Shown piece after piece: positions 1-8,203 of a stretch of DNA of 24,390 nt. Position numbers and translations under genes: made by a program. Position 1 is the stretch's first letter, and each line of letters begins with the position of its first letter. The stretch comes from a virus: the IMG/VR virus record IMGVR_UViG_3300027152_000017, positions 1-24,390 of that record; one strand, written 5' to 3'. The notes beneath the pieces were generated by a model. It did no database searches. It saw only the letters and a program-made list of their open reading frames with translations, and was not told where the DNA came from.

Positions 1-37
1 AAATAATGTAGAATGTTATGAACAAAAGAGGATAAAA
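1..37. other. 5' edge, no assignable gene
   Basis: This is a short leader before the methylase. Two of the + strand frames meet stops here (TAA at 4-6, TAG at 9-11), either of which could end an upstream gene. The third frame is open into the methylase. It contains the AGAGG ribosome site at 27-31. I see nothing else. Confidence 0.5.
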
Positions 38-1153
38 ATGCAAGACTTAAAAATACAATACAAAAAAATTGAAGATTTAATTCCGTATGTAAATAACTCA
101 AGAACGCACTCGGAAGAACAGGTCACGCAAATTGCATCAAGCATTAAAGAATTTGGTTGGACTAACCCAATCTTGGTTGATGGCGAAAACGGAGTTATTG
201 CAGGTCATGGCAGAATTTTGGCAGGCAAAAAACTTGGTCATCAAGAAGTGCCAACGATTGAATTGTCAGGTTTAAGCGATGCACAGAAAAAAGCCTATGT
301 TATTGCTGATAACAAATTGGCGTTAAACGCAGGTTGGGATGCGGAAGTATTAAAAGTTGAATTTGAAGAATTACAAAATCTTGGATACGATTTAAGCCTT
401 ACAGGTTTTAGCGATAAAGAATTAAAAGAATTTACAACGGAAGTTGTTGAGGGTTTAACGGAAGAAGATGCCGTACCCGAATTGCCTGAAGAACCAAAAA
501 CAAAGGTTGGGGATATTTATATTCTTGGAAATCATAGGCTTATGTGTGGTGACAGCACAATGTTGCATGATGTTGAAAAGCTAATGAATGGCACAAAACC
601 TGATTTGATTCATACAGACCCACCATACGGCATGAACGCTGTAAGTAAATCATCCGTATTAAAAGCAAATTACGGCACAGACATATTGGGTGACGATAAC
701 CCTGATGTGGCTAAAGATGCGTTTAATTTAATTTATGGTTTATACCCTGATGCCAAACAAATATGGTGGGGTGCAAATTATTATTGTTCAGTATTGCCCG
801 ACAGCGAATGTTGGTTAGTGTGGGATAAAAACAATGGGCAATCAGACCAAACTGATTGTGAGTTAGCATGGGCTAACTTTAGAAGTGTTGTAAGACAATT
901 TACACAAGCATCAGAAAAAACAAACAGAGTTCACCCAACTCAAAAACCTGTTTCTTTGGTTGAATGGATTATTAAACGATTTAATGTATCTGCAAAAACA
1001 ATTGCTGATTTTTTTGGTGGTTCAGGTTCAACTCTAATATCTGCTGAAAAACACGGCATACAATCATTTACTATGGAGTTTGACCCTAAATTTTGTGATG
1101 TAATTGTTAAGCGTTGGGAAGATTACACGGGTAAAAAGGCTGAATTATTATGA
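38..1153 (+). CDS. ParB-like domain / beta-class DNA methyltransferase fusion
   Basis: A 371-residue protein expected to methylate adenine N6 or cytosine N4 in phage or host DNA. Residues about 5-100 look like a ParB/Srx-type nuclease-like fold (VIAGHGR around residues 53-59, where GxxR is usual). A linker follows, then the methylase: catalytic motif DPPY at 194-197 and the SAM-binding motif FFGGSGST at 325-332. Motif IV before motif I is the beta-class order. ATG 38 has a good ribosome site (AGAGG, 6 bases away). The frame is also open upstream to the window edge, so a longer N terminus cannot be excluded. The stop overlaps the next start (ATGA), placing it in the packaging operon. Such ParB-methylase fusions commonly sit beside terminase genes in phages. 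Its recognition site cannot be read from the sequence. Confidence 0.9.
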   Translation: MQDLKIQYKKIEDLIPYVNNSRTHSEEQVTQIASSIKEFGWTNPILVDGENGVIAGHGRILAGKKLGHQEVPTIELSGLSDAQKKAYVIADNKLALNAGWDAEVLKVEFEELQNLGYDLSLTGFSDKELKEFTTEVVEGLTEEDAVPELPEEPKTKVGDIYILGNHRLMCGDSTMLHDVEKLMNGTKPDLIHTDPPYGMNAVSKSSVLKANYGTDILGDDNPDVAKDAFNLIYGLYPDAKQIWWGANYYCSVLPDSECWLVWDKNNGQSDQTDCELAWANFRSVVRQFTQASEKTNRVHPTQKPVSLVEWIIKRFNVSAKTIADFFGGSGSTLISAEKHGIQSFTMEFDPKFCDVIVKRWEDYTGKKAELL

Positions 1154-1614
1154 ACAAATTGCCAATAGAATTGCACCTTATTAAAGGTACAAAGCCTGAA
1201 CACAATCCAATAGAAGTGCCTGTTGAAATAAAAAACAGAATTCCACAGGCGGAATGGATGGATAATCCAAACGATTGGGATAAGCAAAGGTTTATTAAAG
1301 AAACATCAGATTTTTTGTTTGATGTATATGGTATAGGTACAGACCAAGACAAACACACATTGGCGATGTTGGCAGACCAAATAGATTTATATATTGAATG
1401 TAACAAAGGTGTTAAAGCTAATGGCGTTGTTTCAAAATTTAATGGCGGTAAAACAATTGGCACAAATCCTTTTATTACCGTAAGAAATAGCACTTTAAAG
1501 TTAATTATTCAACTAATGAATGAATTAGGATTAACACCAAGGGGGCGTTTAGAAAAATCAAAGTTAAGCACCAACAATGTGGCTAACAGATTAATGAGGG
1601 GGGCTAAAGGATGA
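1150..1614 (+). CDS. terS: Phage terminase small subunit, P27 family
   Basis: A 154-residue protein that should recognise the packaging site and load the large terminase subunit. Family features seen by eye: an early LIKGTKP segment (P27 proteins usually open with a GNPG/KR-like stretch), a mixed helical middle (TLAMLADQIDLYIEC), and the C-terminal LGLTPRGRLEK helix start typical of P27 proteins, where LGLTPSxR is usual. Length matches the family. ATG 1150 overlaps the methylase stop (ATGA), implying translational coupling. Its own TGA overlaps the start of a 38-codon ORF. Arginine is coded mainly by AGA/AGG, as in the methylase, whereas the head and tail genes favour CGT. Confidence 0.85.
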   Translation: MNKLPIELHLIKGTKPEHNPIEVPVEIKNRIPQAEWMDNPNDWDKQRFIKETSDFLFDVYGIGTDQDKHTLAMLADQIDLYIECNKGVKANGVVSKFNGGKTIGTNPFITVRNSTLKLIIQLMNELGLTPRGRLEKSKLSTNNVANRLMRGAKG

Positions 1615-1727
1615 AATGGGAATTATTAGATAACCCTGAAGTTATTGCATTTGGCATTTCATACACAACTTCAAACAAACAGTTAATTTTTGTTTTTTAC
1701 AAATACGCATTGGTGATTGAATTTTGA
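1611..1727 (+). CDS. 38-residue coupled micro-ORF between terminase subunits
   Basis: A very short ORF that exactly fills the gap between the two terminase genes. It starts with ATGA overlapping the small-subunit stop and ends with TGATG, so its TGA (1725-1727) shares one base with the large-subunit ATG (1727). The product begins MKWELLDNPEV and has an aromatic/hydrophobic second half (LIFVFYKYALVIEF). I do not recognise it. The large-subunit start has no clear Shine-Dalgarno sequence, so translation through this ORF may deliver ribosomes to terL. It could therefore be a coupling leader, a small packaging accessory, or both. Confidence 0.55.
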   Translation: MKWELLDNPEVIAFGISYTTSNKQLIFVFYKYALVIEF

Positions 1728-3391
1728 TGGATTGGCAAGATGGTGTTTTATATGCCGTGCAGGTTGCCAAAGGTGATGTACAAGTTTGTAGAAATGTACG
1801 CCTTGCCTGCCAACGGTTTTTAAATCAAATTGAAAATAAAGAATGGGGTTACTATTTTGACCCTGATTACCCACAGCATTTTTTAGATTTTATTGGTGAG
1901 TTAAAACACACAAAAGGTAAAGATGCAGGGGCAAATGTTGTTTTGCAACCTTGGCAAATTTTCTTAATATGTGCCATTTACGGATTTAGGTCAAAAAAAG
2001 ACCATACCAAAAAATTGGTTACTGATGTTATTGTATTCATTCCACGCAAGGCAGGCAAGTCAACATTAACATCCGCAATTGGTTTGTACGAGTTGCAGTT
2101 TGGCGAAGCAGGGGCTGAAGTTTATACATTGGCAACAAACCGTGAACAGGCAACTATTGTGTTTGATTCTGCAAAAGGTTTTGTTGAAACAGCCCCACAA
2201 GATATTGCTGAATGGTTTAATTTAAGCAAATACGAAATAAAAAAATCAGGTGACACACAATCAATGTTTAAGGCGTTAAGCCGTGATACTAAAAAGACGG
2301 GTGACGGTAAAAACCCATCATGTGTGATTATTGACGAATCAGCCCAAATTATTGACCGCAACAGTATTGAAGTTTTACATTCAGGTATGGTTGCCCGTCA
2401 GAATCCATTGCGTATATACATTACAACTGCATCATTTACTAAAGACACCAAGTTTTATGAAGATATGCAAATGTTTGAAACTATGCTTAATGGCGAAGCA
2501 ACCGACCAACCAAATTGGTTTGGTTTGCTTTACAGCTTAGACCCGCATGACGATTGGCGTGAACCAAGTAATTGGGCAAAAGCTAACCCAATGCACGGCA
2601 TAACAGTATTTGAAGATGCAATTATGAAACGGGCTGAAGAAGCAAAACACAAGCCTGCAACGCTAAATGAATTCCTATGTAAAACCCTAAATATATTTGT
2701 TTCCGCAAATACAGCTTGGGTTGACCGTGATTTGTGGGATGCACCTGAATGTGTGATTAAAGAAGCCCGTGAACCTGAAGCGGTGTTTTTGGCGTTTGAC
2801 TTAGCAAGCACCCGTGACTTGAACGCAGTATGTACGCTAAAGCGATTTGCCGAAGATGATTATGAAGCCCATTGGAAATTCTTTTTACCTGAAGAAAGTT
2901 TGGAGTTGATTCCCAAGCATTACCAAGACATATTCCGTAATGCCATTAATTCAGGGGTATTAAAATTAACTATGGGTAATGTAATGGATGACAAAGAAAT
3001 CTATGACCACATTATTTCTGAACATCAAAAGTACGATTTAAAAGAAGTTGGGTATGATGCCTATAACGCAGGCAATTTAGTATCACGCCTTTATGAAGCA
3101 GGTTTGCCCGTCAAGAAAGTTGGGCAGGGCATGGCGGTATTAAGCAACCCAAGTAAGTATGTGGAAAAAATGATTCTGCAAAAAGCAATCAAACATGACG
3201 GCAACCCGTTTGTTGGTTGGCAATTAAGCAATTGCGAAGTGTACACAGATGTAAACGGAAACATTAAAATCCGTAAGAATGAAGCAGATAAATCAGCAAA
3301 AGTTGATGGTATTATTGCTATGATTACAGCGTTTCATTGTGCATTAGATAATCCGTATGTATCAAATAGTTTTGGTTTTAGGGCATTTTGA
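1727..3391 (+). CDS. terL: Phage terminase large subunit (ATPase/nuclease)
   Basis: A 554-residue packaging motor. The N-terminal ATPase has Walker A at 106-113 (PRKAGKST) and Walker B at about 199-204 (CVIIDE, D203/E204), with a DESAQ continuation. The C-terminal RNase H-like nuclease shows acidic candidates D358 (FDLAS), D444 (YDAYN) and D527 (KVDGI), in the expected spacing. Length and motif order fit the HK97/P27-partnered Terminase_1 group. The start is ATG 1727: an in-frame stop at 1718-1720 leaves only TTG 1724 as an alternative. No strong ribosome site precedes it, so coupling to the micro-ORF upstream is likely. It acts with TerS and the portal to fill proheads with DNA. Confidence 0.95.
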   Translation: MDWQDGVLYAVQVAKGDVQVCRNVRLACQRFLNQIENKEWGYYFDPDYPQHFLDFIGELKHTKGKDAGANVVLQPWQIFLICAIYGFRSKKDHTKKLVTDVIVFIPRKAGKSTLTSAIGLYELQFGEAGAEVYTLATNREQATIVFDSAKGFVETAPQDIAEWFNLSKYEIKKSGDTQSMFKALSRDTKKTGDGKNPSCVIIDESAQIIDRNSIEVLHSGMVARQNPLRIYITTASFTKDTKFYEDMQMFETMLNGEATDQPNWFGLLYSLDPHDDWREPSNWAKANPMHGITVFEDAIMKRAEEAKHKPATLNEFLCKTLNIFVSANTAWVDRDLWDAPECVIKEAREPEAVFLAFDLASTRDLNAVCTLKRFAEDDYEAHWKFFLPEESLELIPKHYQDIFRNAINSGVLKLTMGNVMDDKEIYDHIISEHQKYDLKEVGYDAYNAGNLVSRLYEAGLPVKKVGQGMAVLSNPSKYVEKMILQKAIKHDGNPFVGWQLSNCEVYTDVNGNIKIRKNEADKSAKVDGIIAMITAFHCALDNPYVSNSFGFRAF

Positions 3392-3420
3392 TATAGAATA
3401 AGGAAAACTTGGGGGAAAAC

Positions 3421-4824
3421 ATGGGTATTTTAGATATTTTCAGTAAGAAACAAAGCGTTAATAACGAATCTAATACCCTGTTTGGTCAGACCCAATTAGG
3501 TAACAATGTTGTTTATCAAGGTGACGGTGGCAGACAAACAGTAAGCCAACAGTTGCTTTATGTAACAACAAGTAGTGTTACATCCGCAGGGCGTACCGTT
3601 GATATGTCAACGCTATCACGCAATTCAACAGTTATGGCGTGTGTGGGAGTTAAAGCCCGTGCATTAGCACAGTTGCCAATCAAGGTTATGTACCAATTAG
3701 ATGATGGCACTTATGTTGATGCAATCAAATCTGACATTGTTGGTGCAAGAGATAAGGCAAAAGCAAAGCAGGCATTAAACCTGTTGACCAACCCTAACAA
3801 TTTTCAAAGCCAATACGAATTTTGGTATCAATGGTGTATGTGGCAAGATTTGGCAGGTGAAACATTTACCCTTTGGTGGCGTAAAGACCAAAAAGATGCC
3901 AACACAACACCGATTGAAATGTACAACCTTGATTCAACGCTGATTACAGTACAGTTGACACCAAGCCGTTATCCATCATACCGTTTGACAACACCATCAT
4001 ACGGTTTTAGCAAAGATGAACCGTTGGCAAATTACCAAGTTATGCACATTAAAGAAATGGCGTGGCAAGGTTCAGCAGGTTTTAACAAAGGTATCTTGGC
4101 AACTGAATTAGTTGCGTTAGACCAAGACATTGACCTGTATGCAAACTTTGTTATGCAGAATGGTGCAAAGCCAAGCGGTATTTTTAGCACAACCCAAGTA
4201 ATCCCTGATGCTAAATACAAAGAAGTTGCCCAACGCCTAAAAGAAACATGGAACGCTATGACAGGTGGCCGTACAACTGACCAATCTAAAGCAGGCCAAG
4301 GTATGTTGCTTGACCAAGGTATGAGTTATACCCCTGTTGATATGCTTACCCTGCAAGATGCCCAAACATCAGAGTTAAAGACACAAACCATGAAGCGTTT
4401 ATGCGGATTGTTTGGTGTGCCACCTGCAATGTTGGGTATTTCTGACCAAAAGTACAACAATACACAGACTATGCTTGATGAATTCTACAAATCAACCATG
4501 TCACCAATGATTAAAAACATTACGCAAAAGCTGAAACAGCATTTGTTTAAAGGTTACCCATCCCTACACATTCAGTTTGATACAACTGAATTCTTGGAAG
4601 GTTCACCGTTAGACCAAATGAATTTTGCCGTTGCAGGCGTGAACGCAGGCGTAATGACACCTAACGAAGCCCGTGAATTCTTAGGAATGGCACAGCTTGA
4701 AGGTGCAAACGAATTAGTATCAAAGTCACAATCTAGCCAACAAGGTGCTATACAAGGCACAAGCCCACAAGATACAGGCGGTGGTGGTGGCAATCAAACA
4801 CGCAAGATGAATATTGGTAAATAA
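3421..4824 (+). CDS. Portal protein, HK97 family
   Basis: A 467-residue protein forming the dodecameric DNA entry/exit ring at one capsid vertex. Recognisable stretches are SRNSTVMACVGVKARALAQL (about residues 64-83), the central VMHIKEM segment, the LFGVPPAMLGI motif around 335-345, and the following NNTQTMLDEFYKSTM helix before the long stem helix. The glycine-rich tail (GGGGG) near the C terminus is probably disordered. An upstream in-frame TTG at 3409 is less likely than ATG 3421, which follows GGGGGA at 4-5 bases. The TAA overlaps the next ORF start (TAATG). It follows the terminase gene in the usual order. Confidence 0.93.
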   Translation: MGILDIFSKKQSVNNESNTLFGQTQLGNNVVYQGDGGRQTVSQQLLYVTTSSVTSAGRTVDMSTLSRNSTVMACVGVKARALAQLPIKVMYQLDDGTYVDAIKSDIVGARDKAKAKQALNLLTNPNNFQSQYEFWYQWCMWQDLAGETFTLWWRKDQKDANTTPIEMYNLDSTLITVQLTPSRYPSYRLTTPSYGFSKDEPLANYQVMHIKEMAWQGSAGFNKGILATELVALDQDIDLYANFVMQNGAKPSGIFSTTQVIPDAKYKEVAQRLKETWNAMTGGRTTDQSKAGQGMLLDQGMSYTPVDMLTLQDAQTSELKTQTMKRLCGLFGVPPAMLGISDQKYNNTQTMLDEFYKSTMSPMIKNITQKLKQHLFKGYPSLHIQFDTTEFLEGSPLDQMNFAVAGVNAGVMTPNEAREFLGMAQLEGANELVSKSQSSQQGAIQGTSPQDTGGGGGNQTRKMNIGK

Positions 4825-5015
4825 TGTCATTTATAGATAAAATATTTAACATTATGGGTTCACAAATAAAGAAACCTAGTGGTAAACTACCAAAAAAGCG
4901 TTTTACGCCCCACAAGATAACAGACGATAATCAAGCCATTTCTATTGGGGTAATCAATGAAGAATCTGACATTAGTTTGCGAAGCACAAGTACAGTTGGG
5001 AAGAACAGCAGATGA
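4824..5015 (+). CDS. Small basic ORF overlapping the protease start
   Basis: A 63-residue lysine/arginine-rich ORF (MSFIDKIFNIMGSQIKK, then PKKRFTPHK) starting in a TAATG overlap with the portal stop. Its last 59 bases overlap the protease gene in another frame. I recognise no family. It fills the otherwise empty 4825-4956 gap, and the tight coupling argues for translation. The possibilities are a small head-assembly factor or a coupling ORF that carries ribosomes to the protease start. Lack of a recognised family keeps confidence moderate. Confidence 0.5.
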   Translation: MSFIDKIFNIMGSQIKKPSGKLPKKRFTPHKITDDNQAISIGVINEESDISLRSTSTVGKNSR

Positions 5016-5751
5016 ATCTGCTACACCAACAGGAATAATTGAAGCCCGTGCTACAACATGGGGTGCAAGAGAGGGTGCAGACGGTAGAAAATTTTTCTAC
5101 ACACCTGAAGGTTTCATGGATTGGGCTGATGAATTCAGCAATTCAGGTAAACCAATGCCTATGTTCTTAAATCACAATGATATGGGTATGCCCGTTGGTC
5201 AATGGGATGAAGTCATGTTTGATGAACAAGGCATGACTGCAAAAGGCAAGCTGTACATGAATACAGTAGGCGGTTCAGACCTTTACGAAGTTTTAAAAGA
5301 ATCACCAATGATGTTTGGTGGTGTTTCTGTTGGTGCATACGCTGATGAATATTGTTATGTTGATGAAACAGGTATGCCATTGACAGCAGGTAAAGAAGAT
5401 GACGGATATTTCCAAATTAGCAAAGGTGGATTCCGTGAAATTTCAGTTGTTATGTATCCTAACAATCCACAAGCTGAAGTAATGAAATTAGAATCATGCT
5501 TTGAAGAAGATGGTTCACTAAATCCAAGAGTTTTAGAAAAACAATTGCGTGAAGCAGGCGTTACTAAAAAAGATGCGACCACCGCATCAAGTATTTTCAA
5601 GAAAGTATTAGAAGTGCGTGATGCACCTAAGAAACTTGAAGAAACACCAATTCAGGGTGACCCTGTTGCGGTGGTAACCGAAGCTGATGAGTTACTTCAG
5701 GCGTTGCAGTTGCGTGAATTGACCAAAGCACTTAATAAACGCATTAAATAA
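4957..5751 (+). CDS. Prohead maturation protease, HK97 gp4 / S78-like
   Basis: A 264-residue serine protease expected to cleave scaffold/delta domains inside the prohead. Candidate catalytic residues are H73 in FLNHND, S124 in FGGVSVG, and the acidic E161 in FREISVV, followed by the family-typical YPNNPQA. Residues 1-180 are the protease core. The C-terminal 80 residues (LEKQLREAGVTKKDA and charged helices) resemble the LRDAGLSxxxA segment often attached to these proteases, and may act as scaffold or be self-cleaved. ATG 4957 has GGGG six bases upstream and lies inside the preceding small ORF. The portal, protease, capsid order matches HK97-type head modules. Confidence 0.88.
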   Translation: MKNLTLVCEAQVQLGRTADESATPTGIIEARATTWGAREGADGRKFFYTPEGFMDWADEFSNSGKPMPMFLNHNDMGMPVGQWDEVMFDEQGMTAKGKLYMNTVGGSDLYEVLKESPMMFGGVSVGAYADEYCYVDETGMPLTAGKEDDGYFQISKGGFREISVVMYPNNPQAEVMKLESCFEEDGSLNPRVLEKQLREAGVTKKDATTASSIFKKVLEVRDAPKKLEETPIQGDPVAVVTEADELLQALQLRELTKALNKRIK

Positions 5752-5761
5752 GGAATTCAAA

Positions 5762-7090
5762 ATGAAAGAAGTTATTGAAAAACTAGATTCAATTGAAGCA
5801 CAACAAGTTGCTAAGATTGAAGAAGCTAAAGCAGAAGCATTTGCAAAAACTGATGCTGTTGAAGTATCTTTGACAGAAAAGCTAAACGCTATTGAAGCAA
5901 AACTATCAGAAGTAAACGCACCATCAATCATCAAGATTGAAAAGACAATTCGTGGTGATGTAAACAAGATGGTTCGTGAACAGTTGCGTGATTTTGCTAA
6001 GTCAGATTCTAAAGTTCAGAAAGAATTGAAAGTTTTTGCTGACGAATCACAGTACGAAGCGTACATGACTGAAGCATCAGCACTAACAGGCGGTGGTGCA
6101 GGTATCGGTGGTCGTACAGCGTATGACCCTGTATTCCATGCGTTGCGTTTGGCTAACCCTATGCGTGGTTTAAGCCGTGCCGTTGCAACTGATGGTGCTA
6201 CTTATCAATTCCGTGCAAAAGTTGGTAACGCAGGTGCATCATGGGGCTATGCAATCCAAAACAACGGTTCAGCAACAACAGTAAACACAAACATTTGGCA
6301 ATTAACTTTGCAAGACCTAAACTGTGCTTTCCCAATCCGTACAGCATCATTGGATGACATTGACGGTTTAGAAGCCAATGTGGTTGATGACATGATGGTT
6401 GAGTTCTCACAAGCTGAAGCATTGTCAATGATTCAAAACAATGACCAAACAGATTCACCTAATACATACGGTGGTACAAACGGTTTGCGTGGTTTAAATC
6501 AATACGGTGGTGCTAATAGCACATACACAGGCGGTACAGTAAGTGAATCTGCATTTGGTTCATCAGGTACAGGTTCTTCATCAGGTTTACATAGCGTTGC
6601 AACTTATGACCAAATTACTACAAACGGTTTTGGTTCAGCAAACAATGTTCAATACAAAGATGTGGTTAACTTTATTTACAGCTTGCCACAGCAATATTGG
6701 ACAGCAACAGCTAAGTTTATGGTTAGCCCGTTGATGTTACAAGCAATCCGTGGTTTGGTTGATGAACAAGGCAGACCAATCTATGTTGACGGTTTAGCCC
6801 GTACTGATGGTATTGTTGGCACATTGCTAGGCTTTGATGTTGTTGTTAACAAGTATTTGGAAAACCCAACATCCGCAGGCGGTTCAGCAGGTACAAACAG
6901 CCAATACCCAATGTACTTTGGTGATTGGTCACGCTGTCACGCAATCGTTGACCGTTTGAACATGGTTCTTCGCAGATATGACCAAACACAAGTTGGTTTC
7001 ATCACATTCTTTGGTGAAAAGCGTTTGGCAACATCAGTTGTTGACCCATTTGCATTAGTTCGTTACCGTTCTACTGCAACAGGTGCTTAA
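5762..7090 (+). CDS. Major capsid protein 1, HK97 fold, with delta domain
   Basis: A 442-residue shell protein. Residues 1 to about 100 are charged and heptad-like (IEKLDSIEAQQVAKIEEAKAE and similar), matching the coiled-coil delta domain that scaffolds HK97 proheads and is removed by the protease. The mature part probably begins near E104 (EASALTGGGAGIGG). Capsid signatures include NPMRGLSR, FPIRTASLDDI, the glycine-rich GLRGLNQYGG loop, LPQQYW and the C-terminal VGFITFFGEKR. A Gly/Ser-rich insertion around 245-275 may be a surface loop. It has a strong ribosome site (AAGGA) and is followed directly by an intrinsic terminator, which fits high expression. The next gene is a clear paralogue. 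Confidence 0.93.
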   Translation: MKEVIEKLDSIEAQQVAKIEEAKAEAFAKTDAVEVSLTEKLNAIEAKLSEVNAPSIIKIEKTIRGDVNKMVREQLRDFAKSDSKVQKELKVFADESQYEAYMTEASALTGGGAGIGGRTAYDPVFHALRLANPMRGLSRAVATDGATYQFRAKVGNAGASWGYAIQNNGSATTVNTNIWQLTLQDLNCAFPIRTASLDDIDGLEANVVDDMMVEFSQAEALSMIQNNDQTDSPNTYGGTNGLRGLNQYGGANSTYTGGTVSESAFGSSGTGSSSGLHSVATYDQITTNGFGSANNVQYKDVVNFIYSLPQQYWTATAKFMVSPLMLQAIRGLVDEQGRPIYVDGLARTDGIVGTLLGFDVVVNKYLENPTSAGGSAGTNSQYPMYFGDWSRCHAIVDRLNMVLRRYDQTQVGFITFFGEKRLATSVVDPFALVRYRSTATGA

Positions 7091-7092
7091 TT

Positions 7093-7123
7093 AAGGATGG
7101 GGGTGAAAGCCCCCACCTTTTTT
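7093..7123 (+). terminator. Intrinsic terminator between the two capsid genes
   Basis: AAGG-A-TGGGGG (7093-7103) pairs with CCCCCACCTT (7110-7119) around the loop TGAAAG, giving a 10-bp stem with one bulged A. It is followed by a run of six T at 7118-7123. It lies three bases after the first capsid stop and ends before the second capsid ribosome site. It should make the second gene depend on read-through or on an unseen promoter. Confidence 0.85.
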
Positions 7124-7145
7124 ACAACTTATTATGGAAATAAAC

Positions 7146-8189
7146 ATGAAAACCAAACCAATTCTTGAAGCCATCAAAACAGCCTTAAAAGAAGGCGAAG
7201 CAACAGTAAACTTAAATGAAGCATCAGCACTAACAGGTTCAGGTAGCGGTGTTGGTGGTCGTGTTATTTATGATGATGCTTTTGCATCAAAGCGTGAACA
7301 TAACCCATTGCGTGATGTTTCACGAAAGATTATTACAAGCGGTTCAGACGAAGCGTTTGTTGTTAAAACAGGTAACGCCACATTAATTCAAAGTGGTACA
7401 GATAACCCGTGGGGCTATCCAATCAATAACAATACAGGTTCACCAAACATTGCAACATCATTTTGGCAATTGCCTGTACGCTGTATCAATGCAAGCGTAC
7501 CCGTAAGAACGGCTGTATTGTCAGACATTAATTATCTTGAAGAAACTATTGCTGAAGATTTGTGGATGGAATTTTCGCAACAAGAGAGTTTGGGAATGAT
7601 GTTCAATAATGACCAAGCAGGTTCAACAACTGTTAACTATGGTGCGACAAGCGGTTTGCGTGGTTTAAATAGTTATGCAGGTTCAACTTCATCAGCATCA
7701 TTTGGTACAAGCGGTTCAGCCATTACTAACGGTTTGCACACAGTTTTGCAAGTTCAGCAAGCATCAGCAACAGCAGTTTCTTATGATGACTTGGCTAATT
7801 TGCAAGGTGCTTTGCCATCACAGTATTTATACAAAGATACAACTGCATGGATGATGCACCCAAGCACAATTCAGGCATTGCGTAAGCTAAAGGCATCAAC
7901 AACTGCCAATAATTTCTTAGAAATTGGTAGTGAAGATGGCGGTGCTGTTATTTATATCTTTGGTCATAAAGTTATTCCAAACCCGTACATGGATGTTGCA
8001 GGTGACGGTAAGTATCCTGTTTATCTTGGCGAGTGGGATAGATTCTTTACTATTGCAGACAACGAAGAAATGTCAATTAAATTGACTGAACAAACATCAG
8101 TTGGTTTCATTACTTTCTATGCTGAAAAGCGTGTGTGTTCAACAATTCGTGATGTATTCGCAGGTGTGCGTTTAGTTGGTGTTGCTTAA
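7146..8189 (+). CDS. Major capsid protein 2, HK97-fold paralogue lacking delta domain
   Basis: A 347-residue second capsid-type protein. It aligns along its length with the mature part of the upstream capsid protein: EASALTG (residue 25), GGR.IYDDAF, NPLRDVSR, VPVRTAVLSDI, MMFNNDQ, SGLRGLNSY, LPSQYLY, YPVYLGEWDR and VGFITFYAEKR. It has only about 24 residues before EASALTG, against about 103 in the first, so the scaffold-like domain is missing. ATG 7146 is chosen because GGAAA lies six bases upstream; the in-frame ATG 7134 has no ribosome site. It may form a subset of capsomers (for example vertices), be an alternative shell subunit, or be a decoration-like protein. The terminator just upstream suggests lower expression than the first copy. 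Confidence 0.85.
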   Translation: MKTKPILEAIKTALKEGEATVNLNEASALTGSGSGVGGRVIYDDAFASKREHNPLRDVSRKIITSGSDEAFVVKTGNATLIQSGTDNPWGYPINNNTGSPNIATSFWQLPVRCINASVPVRTAVLSDINYLEETIAEDLWMEFSQQESLGMMFNNDQAGSTTVNYGATSGLRGLNSYAGSTSSASFGTSGSAITNGLHTVLQVQQASATAVSYDDLANLQGALPSQYLYKDTTAWMMHPSTIQALRKLKASTTANNFLEIGSEDGGAVIYIFGHKVIPNPYMDVAGDGKYPVYLGEWDRFFTIADNEEMSIKLTEQTSVGFITFYAEKRVCSTIRDVFAGVRLVGVA

Positions 8190-8203
8190 TTAAAGGTTAA
8201 ATC

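Noticed and set aside
4824-5751. Frameshift fusion of the 63-codon ORF to the protease
   Set aside because: The frames differ by +1, no slippery site is evident, and the protease has its own ATG with GGGG at good spacing.
5719-5756. Possible promoter before the first capsid gene (TTGACC, then TTAAAT)
   Set aside because: Spacing is 19 bases with a poor -10, and the start would fall after the ribosome site, leaving about six bases of leader.
7041-7069. TTGACC as a -35 box for the second capsid gene
   Set aside because: The matching -10 would be TACCGT, too far from consensus, and it lies upstream of the terminator.
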